Shown here piece after piece: positions 17,828 to 26,411 of a DNA stretch of 64,000 nt. The stretch lies in NCBI RefSeq assembly GCF_005222705.1, contig NZ_STGF01000029.1, forward strand, positions 1-64,000. The letters run 5' to 3'. The stretch comes from Paenibacillus sp. SY21-1. Lineage in GTDB: Bacteria; Bacillota; Bacilli; Paenibacillales; Paenibacillaceae. The translations under genes and the position numbers were made by a program. The notes beneath the pieces were generated by a model. It worked only from the letters and a program-made list of their open reading frames with translations. It was not told where the DNA came from and did not search any database. How positions within the stretch are numbered: the stretch's first letter is position 1; every line of letters starts with the position of its first letter.

Positions 17828-19579
17828 ATGAAGGAGAAGAAACGTGCGGCGGCCGAGCAGAAAACCAAGGTAATACCGGTTCAATGGGATGCCACGTTTT
17901 TTTTCGAGCGTGCGGTTCAGTCATTGGACCGATTCCATTATGACAAGGCACTTAAATATTTCCGCCGAGCCGTAGAATACGAGCCGGACAATCCGGTCAA
18001 CCATTGCAACATGGCCGGAATTATGTCCGAGATGGGCAACTATGAGGAATCAAACCGGATTCTGGGCTGGATAGTCGACGAGCTTGATCCGACGATGACG
18101 GAATGCCATTTCTATATGGCCAACAATTTCGCCAACATGGAGCAATATGAAGCAGCAGAGAGTTCGCTGATCAAATATTTGGAGGAAGACGCCGAGGGAC
18201 AGTTCATGGACGAAGCGGAGGAAATGATGGATCTGCTTCATTATGAGCTGGAGCGCCCGACGCGATTAACGAATATCAAGTCCCGGGAAGGCATGGTCGA
18301 GCATGACCAGGCCCGTATGCTGCTGGAAGAAGGCAAGTTTACCGAAGCCGTACGCATCTTGGAGCAGATTATCGAGGGGCAGCCGGACTTTCTTGCCGCT
18401 CGCAACAATTTGGCGCTTGCCTATTATTATATGGGCATGTTCGATAAAGCGATGCAGACGATTCAGGATGTGCTGCAGATGGAGCAAGGCAACCTGCATG
18501 CCTTATGCAACCTTGCGATCTTTTACCAGCATGCCAACGATACGGAAGCTTTAAGTCCTCTGCTGGAGCTGCTGCGCAAAACGGTGCCGTTCCATCAGGA
18601 GCATGTGTTTAAGCTGGCAACGACAATGGGCATCTTAGGAGAACATGCCTCCGCCTACAAGCATTTCACAAGGCTGCTCAAGGATACGGAGCTTCATCAG
18701 GACCCGACGCTGTATCATTATGCAGCGGTGGCCGCTTGCAATATCGGCCGCTTGAACGAAGCGGAGCGCTTATGGAAGCAGACGATGAAGCTTGATCCAG
18801 GCTCGGGCATTCCCCATTACTACATGGATCAATTGGAGCTGGTGCGGGCAGGGGAGCAGACGGCTGCGATCAGCTACCATTATCACCTGCCCTTTGAAGA
18901 GCAATTCAAGCTCTGGGAGAAATCGTCCGACGGCATACCGGATCATTTGAAGCGGGACCCGCTTGTTCGCTCCTCCTTCTTTTGGGCGCTGCGCCACGGC
19001 GATCAGCATACGAAGCTGCAGGTCATTCAAGCGTTAGGCATGATAGCCGACAGCGAGGTGAAGGACGTGCTGCGCGCTTTTCTGCTGGAGGCGGAGGAAG
19101 ACGATTATTTGAAAAAGATAGCCGTGTTTGTGCTCCGTACGATTGGCGTTCAGGAGCCGCTGCACATGCTTCTCGAAGGCAAGCAGGTCGTAATCGAGCC
19201 TAACCGCGTCCCGTCCAGGCTGCCGGTCTGGGAGGACAAGTGGCAAGCTGTCGCGGAGCTGGCGCTGGGACGGATGAGCAAGCAGTACGATCTCGTGCAG
19301 CAGCATGATCTGATGACGCTGTGGGTGGAATATTTGTCTCGCGTATATCCGGACGTTCCCAAGCTTGCGAAGCCCGAGGGCTGGGCGGCGGCTCTGGAGT
19401 ATTTGACTGCCAAGATGCATCGTCGTTCCATTTCCTATCATGAGGTGTCCACGCGATACGGAACCTCGATTGCGACGGTCAGCAAAAACGTCAAACTGAT
19501 TGACGAGGCCTGCGGCATCAAGGAGAAGATGAAATCAATCAGCTCCGTATTTCCCATGGATGAGAAGCAAGAAGAATAA
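17828..19579 (+). CDS. Tetratricopeptide-repeat protein (YvcD-like) with C-terminal helix-turn-helix
   Basis: A 583-residue soluble protein. TPR-type helical pairs fill about residues 20-330 (for example FHYDKALKYFRRAVEYEPDNP near residue 40). Residues ~350-480 resemble HEAT-like helices. The C-terminal ~45 residues contain an HTH-like segment (ISYHEVSTRYGTSIATVSKN). AGGAGGTG precedes the ATG at 17828. It sits directly before trxB as YvcD does in B. subtilis. The molecular role is unknown; TPRs imply a protein partner and the HTH suggests DNA binding. Confidence 0.75.
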   Translation: MKEKKRAAAEQKTKVIPVQWDATFFFERAVQSLDRFHYDKALKYFRRAVEYEPDNPVNHCNMAGIMSEMGNYEESNRILGWIVDELDPTMTECHFYMANNFANMEQYEAAESSLIKYLEEDAEGQFMDEAEEMMDLLHYELERPTRLTNIKSREGMVEHDQARMLLEEGKFTEAVRILEQIIEGQPDFLAARNNLALAYYYMGMFDKAMQTIQDVLQMEQGNLHALCNLAIFYQHANDTEALSPLLELLRKTVPFHQEHVFKLATTMGILGEHASAYKHFTRLLKDTELHQDPTLYHYAAVAACNIGRLNEAERLWKQTMKLDPGSGIPHYYMDQLELVRAGEQTAAISYHYHLPFEEQFKLWEKSSDGIPDHLKRDPLVRSSFFWALRHGDQHTKLQVIQALGMIADSEVKDVLRAFLLEAEEDDYLKKIAVFVLRTIGVQEPLHMLLEGKQVVIEPNRVPSRLPVWEDKWQAVAELALGRMSKQYDLVQQHDLMTLWVEYLSRVYPDVPKLAKPEGWAAALEYLTAKMHRRSISYHEVSTRYGTSIATVSKNVKLIDEACGIKEKMKSISSVFPMDEKQEE

Positions 19580-19599
19580 TATGAAGAGGTGACCCCTAC

Positions 19600-20547
19600 A
19601 TGTACAAATCGATTATTATCGGAACCGGTCCTGCCGGTCTGACTGCCGCAATTTATTTGGCCCGCGCCAATATGAATCCGCTCATTATCGAAGGTCCGGA
19701 GCCTGGCGGCCAATTGACCACAACGACGGAGGTCGAGAATTTCCCCGGCTTTCCTGAAGGCATTATGGGTCCCGAGCTGATGGACAATATGCGTAAGCAA
19801 GCCGAGCGCTTCGGGGCGAAGTTCGTAACCGGCTGGGTGAACAGCGTAGATCTGTCGCGGCGTCCGTTCAAACTTCAGGTTGAAGGACAAGGCGAATTGG
19901 TCGGCGAAAGCTTGATTATTTCCACAGGCGCTTCTGCGAAGTACCTCGGAATACCGGGCGAGAAGGACAATGTGGGACGCGGCGTCAGCACGTGTGCGAC
20001 CTGTGACGGATTTTTCTTCCGCGGAAAAAAAATCATCGTTATCGGCGGTGGCGATTCCGCAATGGAGGAAGCCAGCTTCTTGACCCGTTTTGCAACGAAC
20101 GTGGAGCTGGTTAACCGTCGCGATGAGCTTCGCGCTTCCAAAATCATGCAGGACCGCGCCCGCGAGAATGAAAAGATCAGCTGGAGCCTGAATCGTACGC
20201 CGGTTGAGGTTGTGGCGGGCCCGATGGGAGTTACGGGACTAAAGGTGCGCGACAATGCTTCGGGGCAAGAGGAAGTGCTGGAGACGGACGGCATCTTCGT
20301 CGCCATCGGCCATACGCCGAATACGAAATTCTTGAACGGCCAGATCGATACGGACGAGTACGGCTATATCCAGGTGAAGCCTGGAACGTCGGAAACCAAT
20401 GTGCCTGGCGTATTTGCATGCGGAGACGTGCAGGACAGCAAGTATCGTCAAGCGATTACCGCTGCCGGCAGCGGCTGCATGGCGGCGCTTGACTGCGAGC
20501 GTTTCCTCGAAGGCTCAATGACGCATGACTGGAGCCAATCGCTGTAA
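19600..20547 (+). CDS. trxB: Thioredoxin reductase
   Basis: A 315-residue NADPH-dependent flavoprotein. FAD-binding GTGPAGLTAA is at the N-terminus; the redox-active CATC is near residue 133 in VSTCATCDGFF; NADPH-binding GGGDSAMEEA follows; a second FAD motif VFACGDVQD is near residue 280. It reduces thioredoxin. AAGAGGTGACC precedes the ATG and the gene follows the TPR gene by 20 bases. A terminator closes the unit. Confidence 0.96.
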   Translation: MYKSIIIGTGPAGLTAAIYLARANMNPLIIEGPEPGGQLTTTTEVENFPGFPEGIMGPELMDNMRKQAERFGAKFVTGWVNSVDLSRRPFKLQVEGQGELVGESLIISTGASAKYLGIPGEKDNVGRGVSTCATCDGFFFRGKKIIVIGGGDSAMEEASFLTRFATNVELVNRRDELRASKIMQDRARENEKISWSLNRTPVEVVAGPMGVTGLKVRDNASGQEEVLETDGIFVAIGHTPNTKFLNGQIDTDEYGYIQVKPGTSETNVPGVFACGDVQDSKYRQAITAAGSGCMAALDCERFLEGSMTHDWSQSL

Positions 20548-20576
20548 CCTGGCGCCAAGCGTCCAACATCATAATA

Positions 20577-20626
20577 GAAAAGGGCTATACCAACCGACCG
20601 ACAGGCCAGAGGTATAGCCCTTTCAT
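20577..20626 (+). terminator. Terminator after trxB
   Basis: AAAGGGCTATACC pairs with GGTATAGCCCTTT across an ~18-base loop; the right arm carries its own T stretch. Confidence 0.8.
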
Positions 20627-20663
20627 TGACCGGGAGCGCCCGTCAGGTCTGCGTTTGCTCTTC

Positions 20664-20693
20664 TTGACCGCAAGGACGGGGAAAGTTTATAGT
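20664..20693 (+). promoter_or_regulatory. Sigma-A-type promoter of glcK
   Basis: TTGACC and TATAGT are separated by 18 bases, about 40 bases before the start codon. Confidence 0.65.
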
Positions 20694-20733
20694 GTTACAG
20701 AGAAGATTAACAAATTGATGAGGTGGACTTGTG

Positions 20734-21693
20734 ATGTCTGAAAAGATTTATGTTGGCGTCGATGTTGGCGGAACAGCCATCAAGACGGGAATATGCAATG
20801 TTGATGGGCAGCTGCTGCGCACGTTTGAAGGGCCGACTGAATCGAATAAAGGTACGGAGACGATTCTGAGCAACATCGCCAAATATGCGAAGCAGATTGT
20901 TGAAGAATCCGATTACAGCTGGGAGCAAGTCGAGGGCGTTGGCGTCGGCGTAGCGGGTTTTCTCGATATTCCGAACGGAATCGTGAAGTTTGCGCCTAAT
21001 CTGCAGCTAGAGAACGTCAATCTTAAAGCTTACTTGGAGCAATCACTAAACAAAAAAATTATGGTCAATAACGACGCTAACGTCGCAGCGCTGGGCGAAG
21101 CCTGGGGCGGAGCCGGCAAAGGCATCGCGCATTGCGTATGCTATACGCTTGGAACAGGCGTAGGCGGCGGAATTATTATAGATGGGAAAATCGTAGAAGG
21201 CTATGCGGGCATGGCGGGCGAGCTGGGCCATATGGCTGTTGTTCCCGATCTTGAGGCTATTCAGTGCGGCTGCGGCAAAATGGGCTGTCTGGAATCCGTA
21301 TCCTCGGCTACGGGAATCATTCGCATGGCGAAGGATGCCGTAGAGCGCGGCGATCGGACATCTTTGTCGCAAGTGGAGAACATTATGGCCAAAGAGGTGC
21401 TGGACGCGGCCAAAGCTGGCGATGAGGTAGCATCGCGCATTGTAAGTCGCGCAGCTTACTATCTCGGCAGATCGATGGCGATGCTGGCAATTATCGTTAA
21501 CCCGCAATATTTTATCATTGGCGGCGGCGTGTCGAAAGCAGGCGATTTCCTGTTCGACCAAATTCGCGAGGTTTTCGAGAAATATACGCAGGATCAGGCC
21601 AAAGAAAACGTCAAGATCGTTCCGGCTTCGCTCGGCAATGATGCAGGCGTTGTAGGCGCAGCGGGCCTTATTCTAAATTATAAAGAAGCTTAG
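20734..21693 (+). CDS. glcK: ROK-family glucokinase
   Basis: A 319-residue ROK kinase that phosphorylates glucose to glucose-6-phosphate. It has the ATP motif DVGGTAIKTGI, the sugar-binding NDANVAALGEAW, the ROK signature with catalytic Asp, and the zinc-binding Cys cluster CGCGKMGCLE (about residue 176). The ATG at 20734 is preceded by GAGGTGG; a GTG three bases earlier is less likely. It occupies the site where yvcI-like genes lie in Bacillus, between trxB and rapZ, and supplies hexose phosphate to the glycolytic operon downstream. Confidence 0.92.
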   Translation: MSEKIYVGVDVGGTAIKTGICNVDGQLLRTFEGPTESNKGTETILSNIAKYAKQIVEESDYSWEQVEGVGVGVAGFLDIPNGIVKFAPNLQLENVNLKAYLEQSLNKKIMVNNDANVAALGEAWGGAGKGIAHCVCYTLGTGVGGGIIIDGKIVEGYAGMAGELGHMAVVPDLEAIQCGCGKMGCLESVSSATGIIRMAKDAVERGDRTSLSQVENIMAKEVLDAAKAGDEVASRIVSRAAYYLGRSMAMLAIIVNPQYFIIGGGVSKAGDFLFDQIREVFEKYTQDQAKENVKIVPASLGNDAGVVGAAGLILNYKEA

Positions 21694-21728
21694 GCTGGAT
21701 TCGCCTTATGTTTCTTGCGCATGTTGAT

Positions 21729-21788
21729 TTCGATGCGAAACGAGCATGATGCCGTCCAGCCGACGGCATCCGTTTACGCTTGAAAGGG
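21729..21788 (+). repeat. Dispersed intergenic element, copy D
   Basis: This copy has TTCGATGCGAAACG, a perfect 7-bp hairpin TGCCGTC/GACGGCA, then CCGTTTACGCTTG, in the same order as copy A at 33848. It ends 13 bases before rapZ and may overlap its leader. Confidence 0.6.
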
Positions 21789-21800
21789 TGAAGTATTCAA

Positions 21801-22688
21801 ATGGAAGCGGCAGCGACAGTAGCGAAGCTTGTTATCATTACCGGCATGTCGGGCGCAGGCAAGACCATTGCTGTCCAGAGCCTTGAGGATCTCGGCTTCT
21901 TCTGCGTGGATAACTTGCCCCCTGTACTTATTCCAAAGTTTGCCGAGCTCATCGATCAATCCAACGGAAAGATCGGAAAGGTTGCGCTGGTCATTGATTT
22001 AAGAGGCAGAGAGTTTTTCACCGCCTTGTCCGAATCGCTGGCGCATATCAAGGAGAATTCGACAATAAGCTACGAAATCTTATTTTTGGATGCGACGGAC
22101 GAGGTGCTTGTACAGCGGTACAAGGAAAGCCGCCGGCGCCATCCGCTTGCTCCTGAAGGACTGCCTCTGGAAGGCATCCGCAACGAGCGGCGGCTGCTGG
22201 AGGACCTTAAGGGATCGGCTTCGCAGGTTATCGATACAAGCAACCTGAAGCCGGTGCGGTTAAAGGAAAGAATCGTGAATCATTTCACGAACCACGATCG
22301 CAAAAGCTTATCGATTAACGTAACCTCTTTCGGCTTCAAGTATGGTATCCCGATCGACGCGGATTTAATCTACGATGTGCGTTTTTTGCCTAATCCCCAT
22401 TATGTGGAGCATTTGCGCCCTAATACCGGTCAGAACCCTGATGTGTACGACTACGTAATGAAATGGCCGGAAACGCAGCAATTTCTCGCCAAGCTGCTGG
22501 ATATGCTGCAGTTTCTTATCCCCCTGTATGCCAAGGAAGGAAAAAGCCAGGTAGTAATCGGCATCGGATGTACGGGCGGCAAGCATCGTTCCGTCGCCAT
22601 TGCCGAATATTTGGGCAGAATGCTTGGCGCAAGCGACACGGAGCGTGTCCGTGTCAGCCATCGGGACTCCGAGCGTGATAAACACTGA
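21801..22688 (+). CDS. rapZ: RNase adapter/nucleotide-binding protein RapZ (YvcJ)
   Basis: A 295-residue P-loop protein with Walker A GMSGAGKT near residue 15 and the C-terminal domain of the RapZ/YvcJ family (GCTGGKHRSVAIAE). In E. coli RapZ guides RNase E to a small RNA; in Bacillus YvcJ binds nucleotides and influences competence. The order rapZ-yvcK-whiA-crh is conserved in Bacillota. AAAGGGTGAAG precedes the ATG. Confidence 0.94.
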   Translation: MEAAATVAKLVIITGMSGAGKTIAVQSLEDLGFFCVDNLPPVLIPKFAELIDQSNGKIGKVALVIDLRGREFFTALSESLAHIKENSTISYEILFLDATDEVLVQRYKESRRRHPLAPEGLPLEGIRNERRLLEDLKGSASQVIDTSNLKPVRLKERIVNHFTNHDRKSLSINVTSFGFKYGIPIDADLIYDVRFLPNPHYVEHLRPNTGQNPDVYDYVMKWPETQQFLAKLLDMLQFLIPLYAKEGKSQVVIGIGCTGGKHRSVAIAEYLGRMLGASDTERVRVSHRDSERDKH

Positions 22689-22701
22689 TGAGGTGAAGCT
22701 T

Positions 22702-23688
22702 TTGTCCAACCGACAAAAAGTAATACGGAGGCCGAAAATTGTCGTTATCGGCGGAGGTACCGGCTTGTCCGTCATGCTGCGGGGCTTGAAGGAAAAGCCC
22801 CTCGACATTACGGCGATCGTTACCGTAGCCGATGACGGCGGCAGCTCGGGCATACTGCGCAATGAGCTGCAAATTCCGCCTCCCGGCGATATCCGCAACG
22901 TGCTAATGGCGCTTGCGGACGCCGAACCGTTGCTTACCGAGGTGCTTCAGTATCGCTTTAAAAGCGTTAACGGGCTCGCCGGGCATAGTCTCGGCAACCT
23001 GATGCTTGCGGCGATGACCGACATTTCGGGAGATTTCGTCACGGGCGTTCGGGAGCTGAGCCGCGTGCTTGCGGTGCGGGGCCGGGTGCTGCCTGCGGCC
23101 GCGCAGGCGATCATCTTGAAGGCCGAAATGGCGGATGGAACGATCGTGACGGGTGAATCGATGATTCCCAAGGCGGGCAAGGCGATTAAGCGCGTATTTC
23201 TGGAGCAGACGGACGTGGAGCCGCTGCCGGAAGCGGTTGAAGCGATTGAGCAGGCCGATGCCATTTTGTTTGGCCCGGGCAGCCTGTATACGAGCATCAT
23301 GCCGAACTTGCTTGTACCCAAGCTGGCCTCGGCGATAGTAGGCTCGGATGCGGTTAAGCTGTTCGTGTGCAATGTCATGACGCAGCCGGGTGAAACGGAC
23401 AATTATTCGGTGGGCGATCACCTTGATGCGGTTCATGCGCACATCGGACATCATTTATTCGACTATGTCATCGTGAATGACGGAGAAATTCCTCCGCAGA
23501 TTGAAAGCAAATACGCCGAAATGGGCTCCAAGGCGGTTCATCTGGATCTGGATGCGGTGACTGAAAAGGGCTATAAGGTTATTGCGGATCGACTTGTGTT
23601 ATTCCGAACTTTTCTAAGGCATGATGCCGAACGTTTAAGCCATCATATTTATAAGCTGGTTGAGAACTGGATGTTACGAAAGAGGTGA
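22702..23688 (+). CDS. yvcK: Gluconeogenesis factor YvcK
   Basis: A 328-residue protein of the YvcK/CofD-like family: GGGTGLSVMLRGLK near residue 16, TVADDGGSSG, and the PPGDIRN segment. In B. subtilis YvcK binds UDP-GlcNAc and is needed for cell shape and growth on gluconeogenic carbon. The TTG at 22702 is chosen because GAGGTG lies 6 bases upstream; the family starts just before the PKIVVIGGG strand. GTG codons at 22675 and 22693 are alternatives. It begins 13 bases after rapZ. Confidence 0.9.
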   Translation: MSNRQKVIRRPKIVVIGGGTGLSVMLRGLKEKPLDITAIVTVADDGGSSGILRNELQIPPPGDIRNVLMALADAEPLLTEVLQYRFKSVNGLAGHSLGNLMLAAMTDISGDFVTGVRELSRVLAVRGRVLPAAAQAIILKAEMADGTIVTGESMIPKAGKAIKRVFLEQTDVEPLPEAVEAIEQADAILFGPGSLYTSIMPNLLVPKLASAIVGSDAVKLFVCNVMTQPGETDNYSVGDHLDAVHAHIGHHLFDYVIVNDGEIPPQIESKYAEMGSKAVHLDLDAVTEKGYKVIADRLVLFRTFLRHDAERLSHHIYKLVENWMLRKR

Positions 23689-23694
23689 TGAACG

Positions 23695-24624
23695 ATGTCA
23701 TTTGCGGCGCAAACGAAAAAAGAGCTGACGATGATTGAAGCTGACGGCTGCTGCGAGCGGGCGGAGCTGTCGGCGTTAATCAGAATGAACGGCTCGGTCA
23801 GCGTCTCCAGTCGCAAAATCGTTTTGGACATCTCAACTGAAAATGCAGCGATAGCCAGAAGAATTTATTCTCTGCTTAAAAAGCATTTCGAGGTGCATGT
23901 CGAGCTGCTTGTCCGTAAAAAGATGCGGCTTAAAAAAAATAATGTGTATATCGTGCGACTGCCTGCGGGCGTTCAGGAAATACTAAGCCAGCTAAAGATC
24001 GTTTCCGAGGGCTTTATGTTCAACCAGGGCATTGACAAGGAGATCATCCGCAAAGCATGCTGCAAGCGTTCCTATCTGCGCGGGGCTTTCATGGCCGCAG
24101 GCTCCGTGAACAATCCGGAGGGGTCGTCGTACCATCTTGAAATTTCCTCCATGTATCAAGAGCACTGCGAGTCGCTGGTCGATTTGGCGAATAAGTTCGA
24201 ATTGAACGCAAGATGTATCGAACGCAAAAAGGGCTTCGTGTTTTACATTAAAGAAGGCGAGAAAATTATCGAGCTGCTGAATATTATCGGCGCTCATCAG
24301 GCGCTGTTTAAATTCGAGGATGTCAGGATTATGCGCGACATGCGCAATTCCGTGAACCGCATTGTCAACTGCGAAACGGCTAATCTAAATAAGACAATCG
24401 GCGCAGCTGTGCGTCAAATCGAGAATATCAAGCTGCTGCAGCGGGAAGTCGGGCTGGAGAGTCTGCCCGATAAATTGCGCGAGGTGGCGGTGGTCAGGCT
24501 GCAGCATCCGGATATGAATTTGACGGAAGTGGGCGAGCTGCTGAGCGGCAAGGTCAGCAAGTCAGGGGTCAATCACCGGCTCCGCAAAATTGACGAGCTT
24601 GCGGAAAAAATCCGTGGGCACTAG
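23695..24624 (+). CDS. whiA: WhiA sporulation/cell-division regulator
   Basis: A 309-residue protein combining a degenerate LAGLIDADG homing-endonuclease fold (about residues 20-210) with a C-terminal helix-turn-helix (NLTEVGELLSGKVSKSGVNHRL). WhiA affects division and chromosome segregation in Bacillus and sporulation in Streptomyces. GAAAGAGGTGATG precedes the ATG. A perfect 9-bp hairpin (GCACTAGGC/GCCTAGTGC, 24618-24640) covers the stop codon. Confidence 0.95.
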   Translation: MSFAAQTKKELTMIEADGCCERAELSALIRMNGSVSVSSRKIVLDISTENAAIARRIYSLLKKHFEVHVELLVRKKMRLKKNNVYIVRLPAGVQEILSQLKIVSEGFMFNQGIDKEIIRKACCKRSYLRGAFMAAGSVNNPEGSSYHLEISSMYQEHCESLVDLANKFELNARCIERKKGFVFYIKEGEKIIELLNIIGAHQALFKFEDVRIMRDMRNSVNRIVNCETANLNKTIGAAVRQIENIKLLQREVGLESLPDKLREVAVVRLQHPDMNLTEVGELLSGKVSKSGVNHRLRKIDELAEKIRGH

Positions 24625-24729
24625 GCTTTTAGCCTAGTGCAGGAGCGGCTAACATGATATAATAATTCAAAATGTTCAATTTCCGTGGCATAATTCATGT
24701 ATCAGTAAAATATAGGGGGTATGGTTTCC

Positions 24730-24999
24730 ATGACAAGGCTTCCGGTTGTCGTTCGTCTAAAGACGGGACTACATGCAAGACCTGCAGCACTATTCGTACA
24801 AGAAGCGAACAAATTTTCCTCCGAAGTATTTGTTGAGAAGGACGATAAGAAAGTGAACGCCAAATCGATTATGGGGATTATGAGCCTTGCGATCAGCTCA
24901 GGCACTGAAGTATCCATAAGTGCGGAAGGTTCGGACGCAGAACAGGCTGTAAACGCTTTAGTCGCTCTCGTCAGCAAGGAAGAGCTGGAGAATCAATAA
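24730..24999 (+). CDS. crh: HPr-family phosphocarrier in the Crh position, retaining His15
   Basis: An 89-residue HPr-fold protein. The regulatory Ser46 region NAKSIMGIMSLA is intact, so HprK can phosphorylate it and it can act as a CcpA cofactor. It lies in the crh locus after whiA and most of its sequence looks like Crh. However, the active-site segment reads GLHARPAA, with His where B. subtilis Crh has Gln. It could therefore also accept phosphate from enzyme I. The ATG at 24730 is preferred because AGGGGG is 10 bases upstream; the ATG at 24721 is too close to it. Whether a separate ptsH exists is not visible here. Confidence 0.88.
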   Translation: MTRLPVVVRLKTGLHARPAALFVQEANKFSSEVFVEKDDKKVNAKSIMGIMSLAISSGTEVSISAEGSDAEQAVNALVALVSKEELENQ

Positions 25000-25056
25000 C
25001 ATCGAATATCCGTCCGAGACAATCGGTGCAAAGGGAGGTGTCACGCGGGCTCGCGC

Positions 25057-25082
25057 AGAGCTTGCGGCGACAGCTCTTTTTT
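25057..25082 (+). terminator. Weak terminator after the crh-position gene
   Basis: AGAGC/GCTCT with an 11-base loop is followed by TTTTTT. The short stem makes it tentative; the palindrome at 25149 is stronger. Confidence 0.45.
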
Positions 25083-25148
25083 ATGAGAATGAAGGATGAA
25101 TAAGGCCCTTCAATGCTTCCCGCCAAATAAAGGAGCATCATCTTTTAC

Positions 25149-25202
25149 AACCAAAAGGACCTCCATTTTCACCTAAAAGTGAAAATGGAGGTCCTTTTGG
25201 TT
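25149..25202. terminator. Perfect 24-bp inverted repeat between crh and clpP, bidirectional terminator
   Basis: Arms 25149-25172 and 25179-25202 are exact reverse complements with a 6-base loop CTAAAA. The arms contain AAAAGG/CCTTTT blocks, so each strand presents T-rich tails. It separates two convergent genes, fitting a shared terminator. Confidence 0.85.
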
Positions 25203-25266
25203 GACACAAATCGGCTTTAGCTGAGCTCCCAGAATCATACATCGACTGTAGTACAGCTCTTTCGCA

Positions 25267-25848
25267 TTAAACCTTCTCGATCACCTTGTCCACGATGCCG
25301 TATTGGCGAGCTTCCTCGGCGCTCATAAAGTAGTCGCGGTCCGTATCCTTTTCAATACGCTCCAGCGGCTGGTTCGTGCGCTCAGCCAGGATGCCGTTCA
25401 GCTTGTCGCGCATCTTGAGAATGCGACGGGCGCGAATTTCGATATCGCTGGCTTGGCCTTCTGCCCCGCCAAGCGGCTGATGGATCATCACTTCGCTGTT
25501 CGGCAGCGCGTAACGCTTGCCGATGGCTCCTGCCGTAAGCAGAAATGCGCCCATTGAAGCAGCCATTCCGACGCAAATGGTCGATACGTCAGGTTTAATA
25601 TATTGCATGGTGTCATAAATCGCCATGCCTGCTGTAATGGAGCCGCCAGGGCTGTTAATGTAAAGGGAAATATCCTTCTCCGGGTCGTCGGCTGCGAGAA
25701 ACAGCAGCTGTGCGATAATGGAGTTGGCTACAACATCGTTCACGCCGCTTCCGAGGAAGATAATACGATCCTTCAACAGGCGGGAGTAAATGTCATAGGC
25801 TCTTTCTCCCCGATTGCTCTGCTCAATAACCATAGGTACATAATTCAT
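25267..25848 (-). CDS. clpP: ATP-dependent Clp protease proteolytic subunit
   Basis: A 193-residue serine protease subunit that forms the tetradecameric barrel used with ClpX/ClpC/ClpE. The catalytic Ser is in GMAASMGAF, His in MIHQPLGG, Asp in DTDRDYF. The ATG at 25848 (MNYVPMVIEQ) matches the family N-terminus; a GTG two codons earlier (25854) has better spacing from GAGGAGG and may be the real start. A CtsR box overlaps its promoter. Confidence 0.96.
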   Translation of the reverse strand: MNYVPMVIEQSNRGERAYDIYSRLLKDRIIFLGSGVNDVVANSIIAQLLFLAADDPEKDISLYINSPGGSITAGMAIYDTMQYIKPDVSTICVGMAASMGAFLLTAGAIGKRYALPNSEVMIHQPLGGAEGQASDIEIRARRILKMRDKLNGILAERTNQPLERIEKDTDRDYFMSAEEARQYGIVDKVIEKV

Positions 25849-25896
25849 ATCCACGTAAGCCCTCCTCAACAACCATGAATGATAAATCGTATTCTT

Positions 25897-25925
25897 ATCA
25901 TAACGGATGCTTTATCAAAAGTCAA
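25897..25925 (-). promoter_or_regulatory. Sigma-A-type promoter of clpP
   Basis: On the minus strand TTGACT (25925-25920) and TATGAT (25902-25897) are 17 bases apart. The -35 box lies inside the CtsR operator. Confidence 0.85.
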
Positions 25926-25936
25926 AGATAGTCAAA
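25920..25936 (+). promoter_or_regulatory. CtsR operator of clpP
   Basis: AGTCAAA-GAT-AGTCAAA is an exact match to the CtsR heptad direct repeat (RGTCAAA-NAN-RGTCAAA). It covers the -35 region of clpP, which predicts repression relieved by heat or protein stress. ctsR itself is outside the window. Confidence 0.9.
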
Positions 25937-26043
25937 CTCTTCGTTATCCACACTCATGAGGCGGAAAAAAGCCGTCCGGCAAAGGCTCTTCCGACGCAGC
26001 CTTCGCACGATTCGTTCCTGTGAAAGGTCAGGGCTGGAGGCGC

Positions 26044-26078
26044 AAAAAAAGCCGCTCCTATGAATAGGAACGGCTTGT
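26044..26078 (-). terminator. Terminator after tRNA-Arg (minus strand)
   Basis: Read on the minus strand, AAGCCGTTCCTAT/ATAGGAGCGGCTT is followed by seven T. Confidence 0.88.
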
Positions 26079-26111
26079 CTAAACCATCATAATGACGGTG
26101 ATTGAGCTTAG

Positions 26112-26186
26112 TGGCGCGCCCGCTAGGAATCGAACCTAGATCTCAGGCTCCGGAGGCCTACGTCATATCCATTGGACCACGGGCGC
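26112..26186 (-). tRNA. tRNA-Arg (CCG)
   Basis: A 75-nt cloverleaf on the minus strand: acceptor GCGCCCG paired to CGGGCGC, discriminator G, encoded CCA, anticodon loop CTCCGGA (anticodon CCG). It stands alone and has its own terminator. Confidence 0.94.
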
Positions 26187-26305
26187 TTGTTGAAAAATAT
26201 CAGCAAGATTGATTATAGGCGATTAGCCGATCGAAAGCAAGGGGCGGCTTAAAATTAAATTTGTGAAAAATGTGTCGGAAATCGCTTACATTGATAAAAC
26301 ATGAC

Positions 26306-26334
26306 TTGCGGCGTAAGCGATTTTCCGATAAACT
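26306..26334 (+). promoter_or_regulatory. Promoter of the cggR-glycolytic operon
   Basis: TTGCGG and TAAACT are 17 bases apart. The predicted start (near 26341) falls at the left edge of the CggR operator. Confidence 0.6.
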
Positions 26335-26339
26335 ATTAG

Positions 26340-26375
26340 TGGGACTTGAAATGATACCGCGGGACATTTATCGTC
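26340..26375 (+). promoter_or_regulatory. CggR operator
   Basis: The sequence is GGGAC-N6-TGAT-N4-CGGGAC-N6-CGTC, matching the B. subtilis CggR operator layout (CGGGACN6TGTCN4CGGGACN6TGTC) with exact spacing. It lies just after the predicted start and before cggR, consistent with autoregulation released by fructose-1,6-bisphosphate. Confidence 0.88.
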
Positions 26376-26411
26376 CAACCAAGCGAAGTCCGATGGAGTG
26401 AAGGATAAGAG

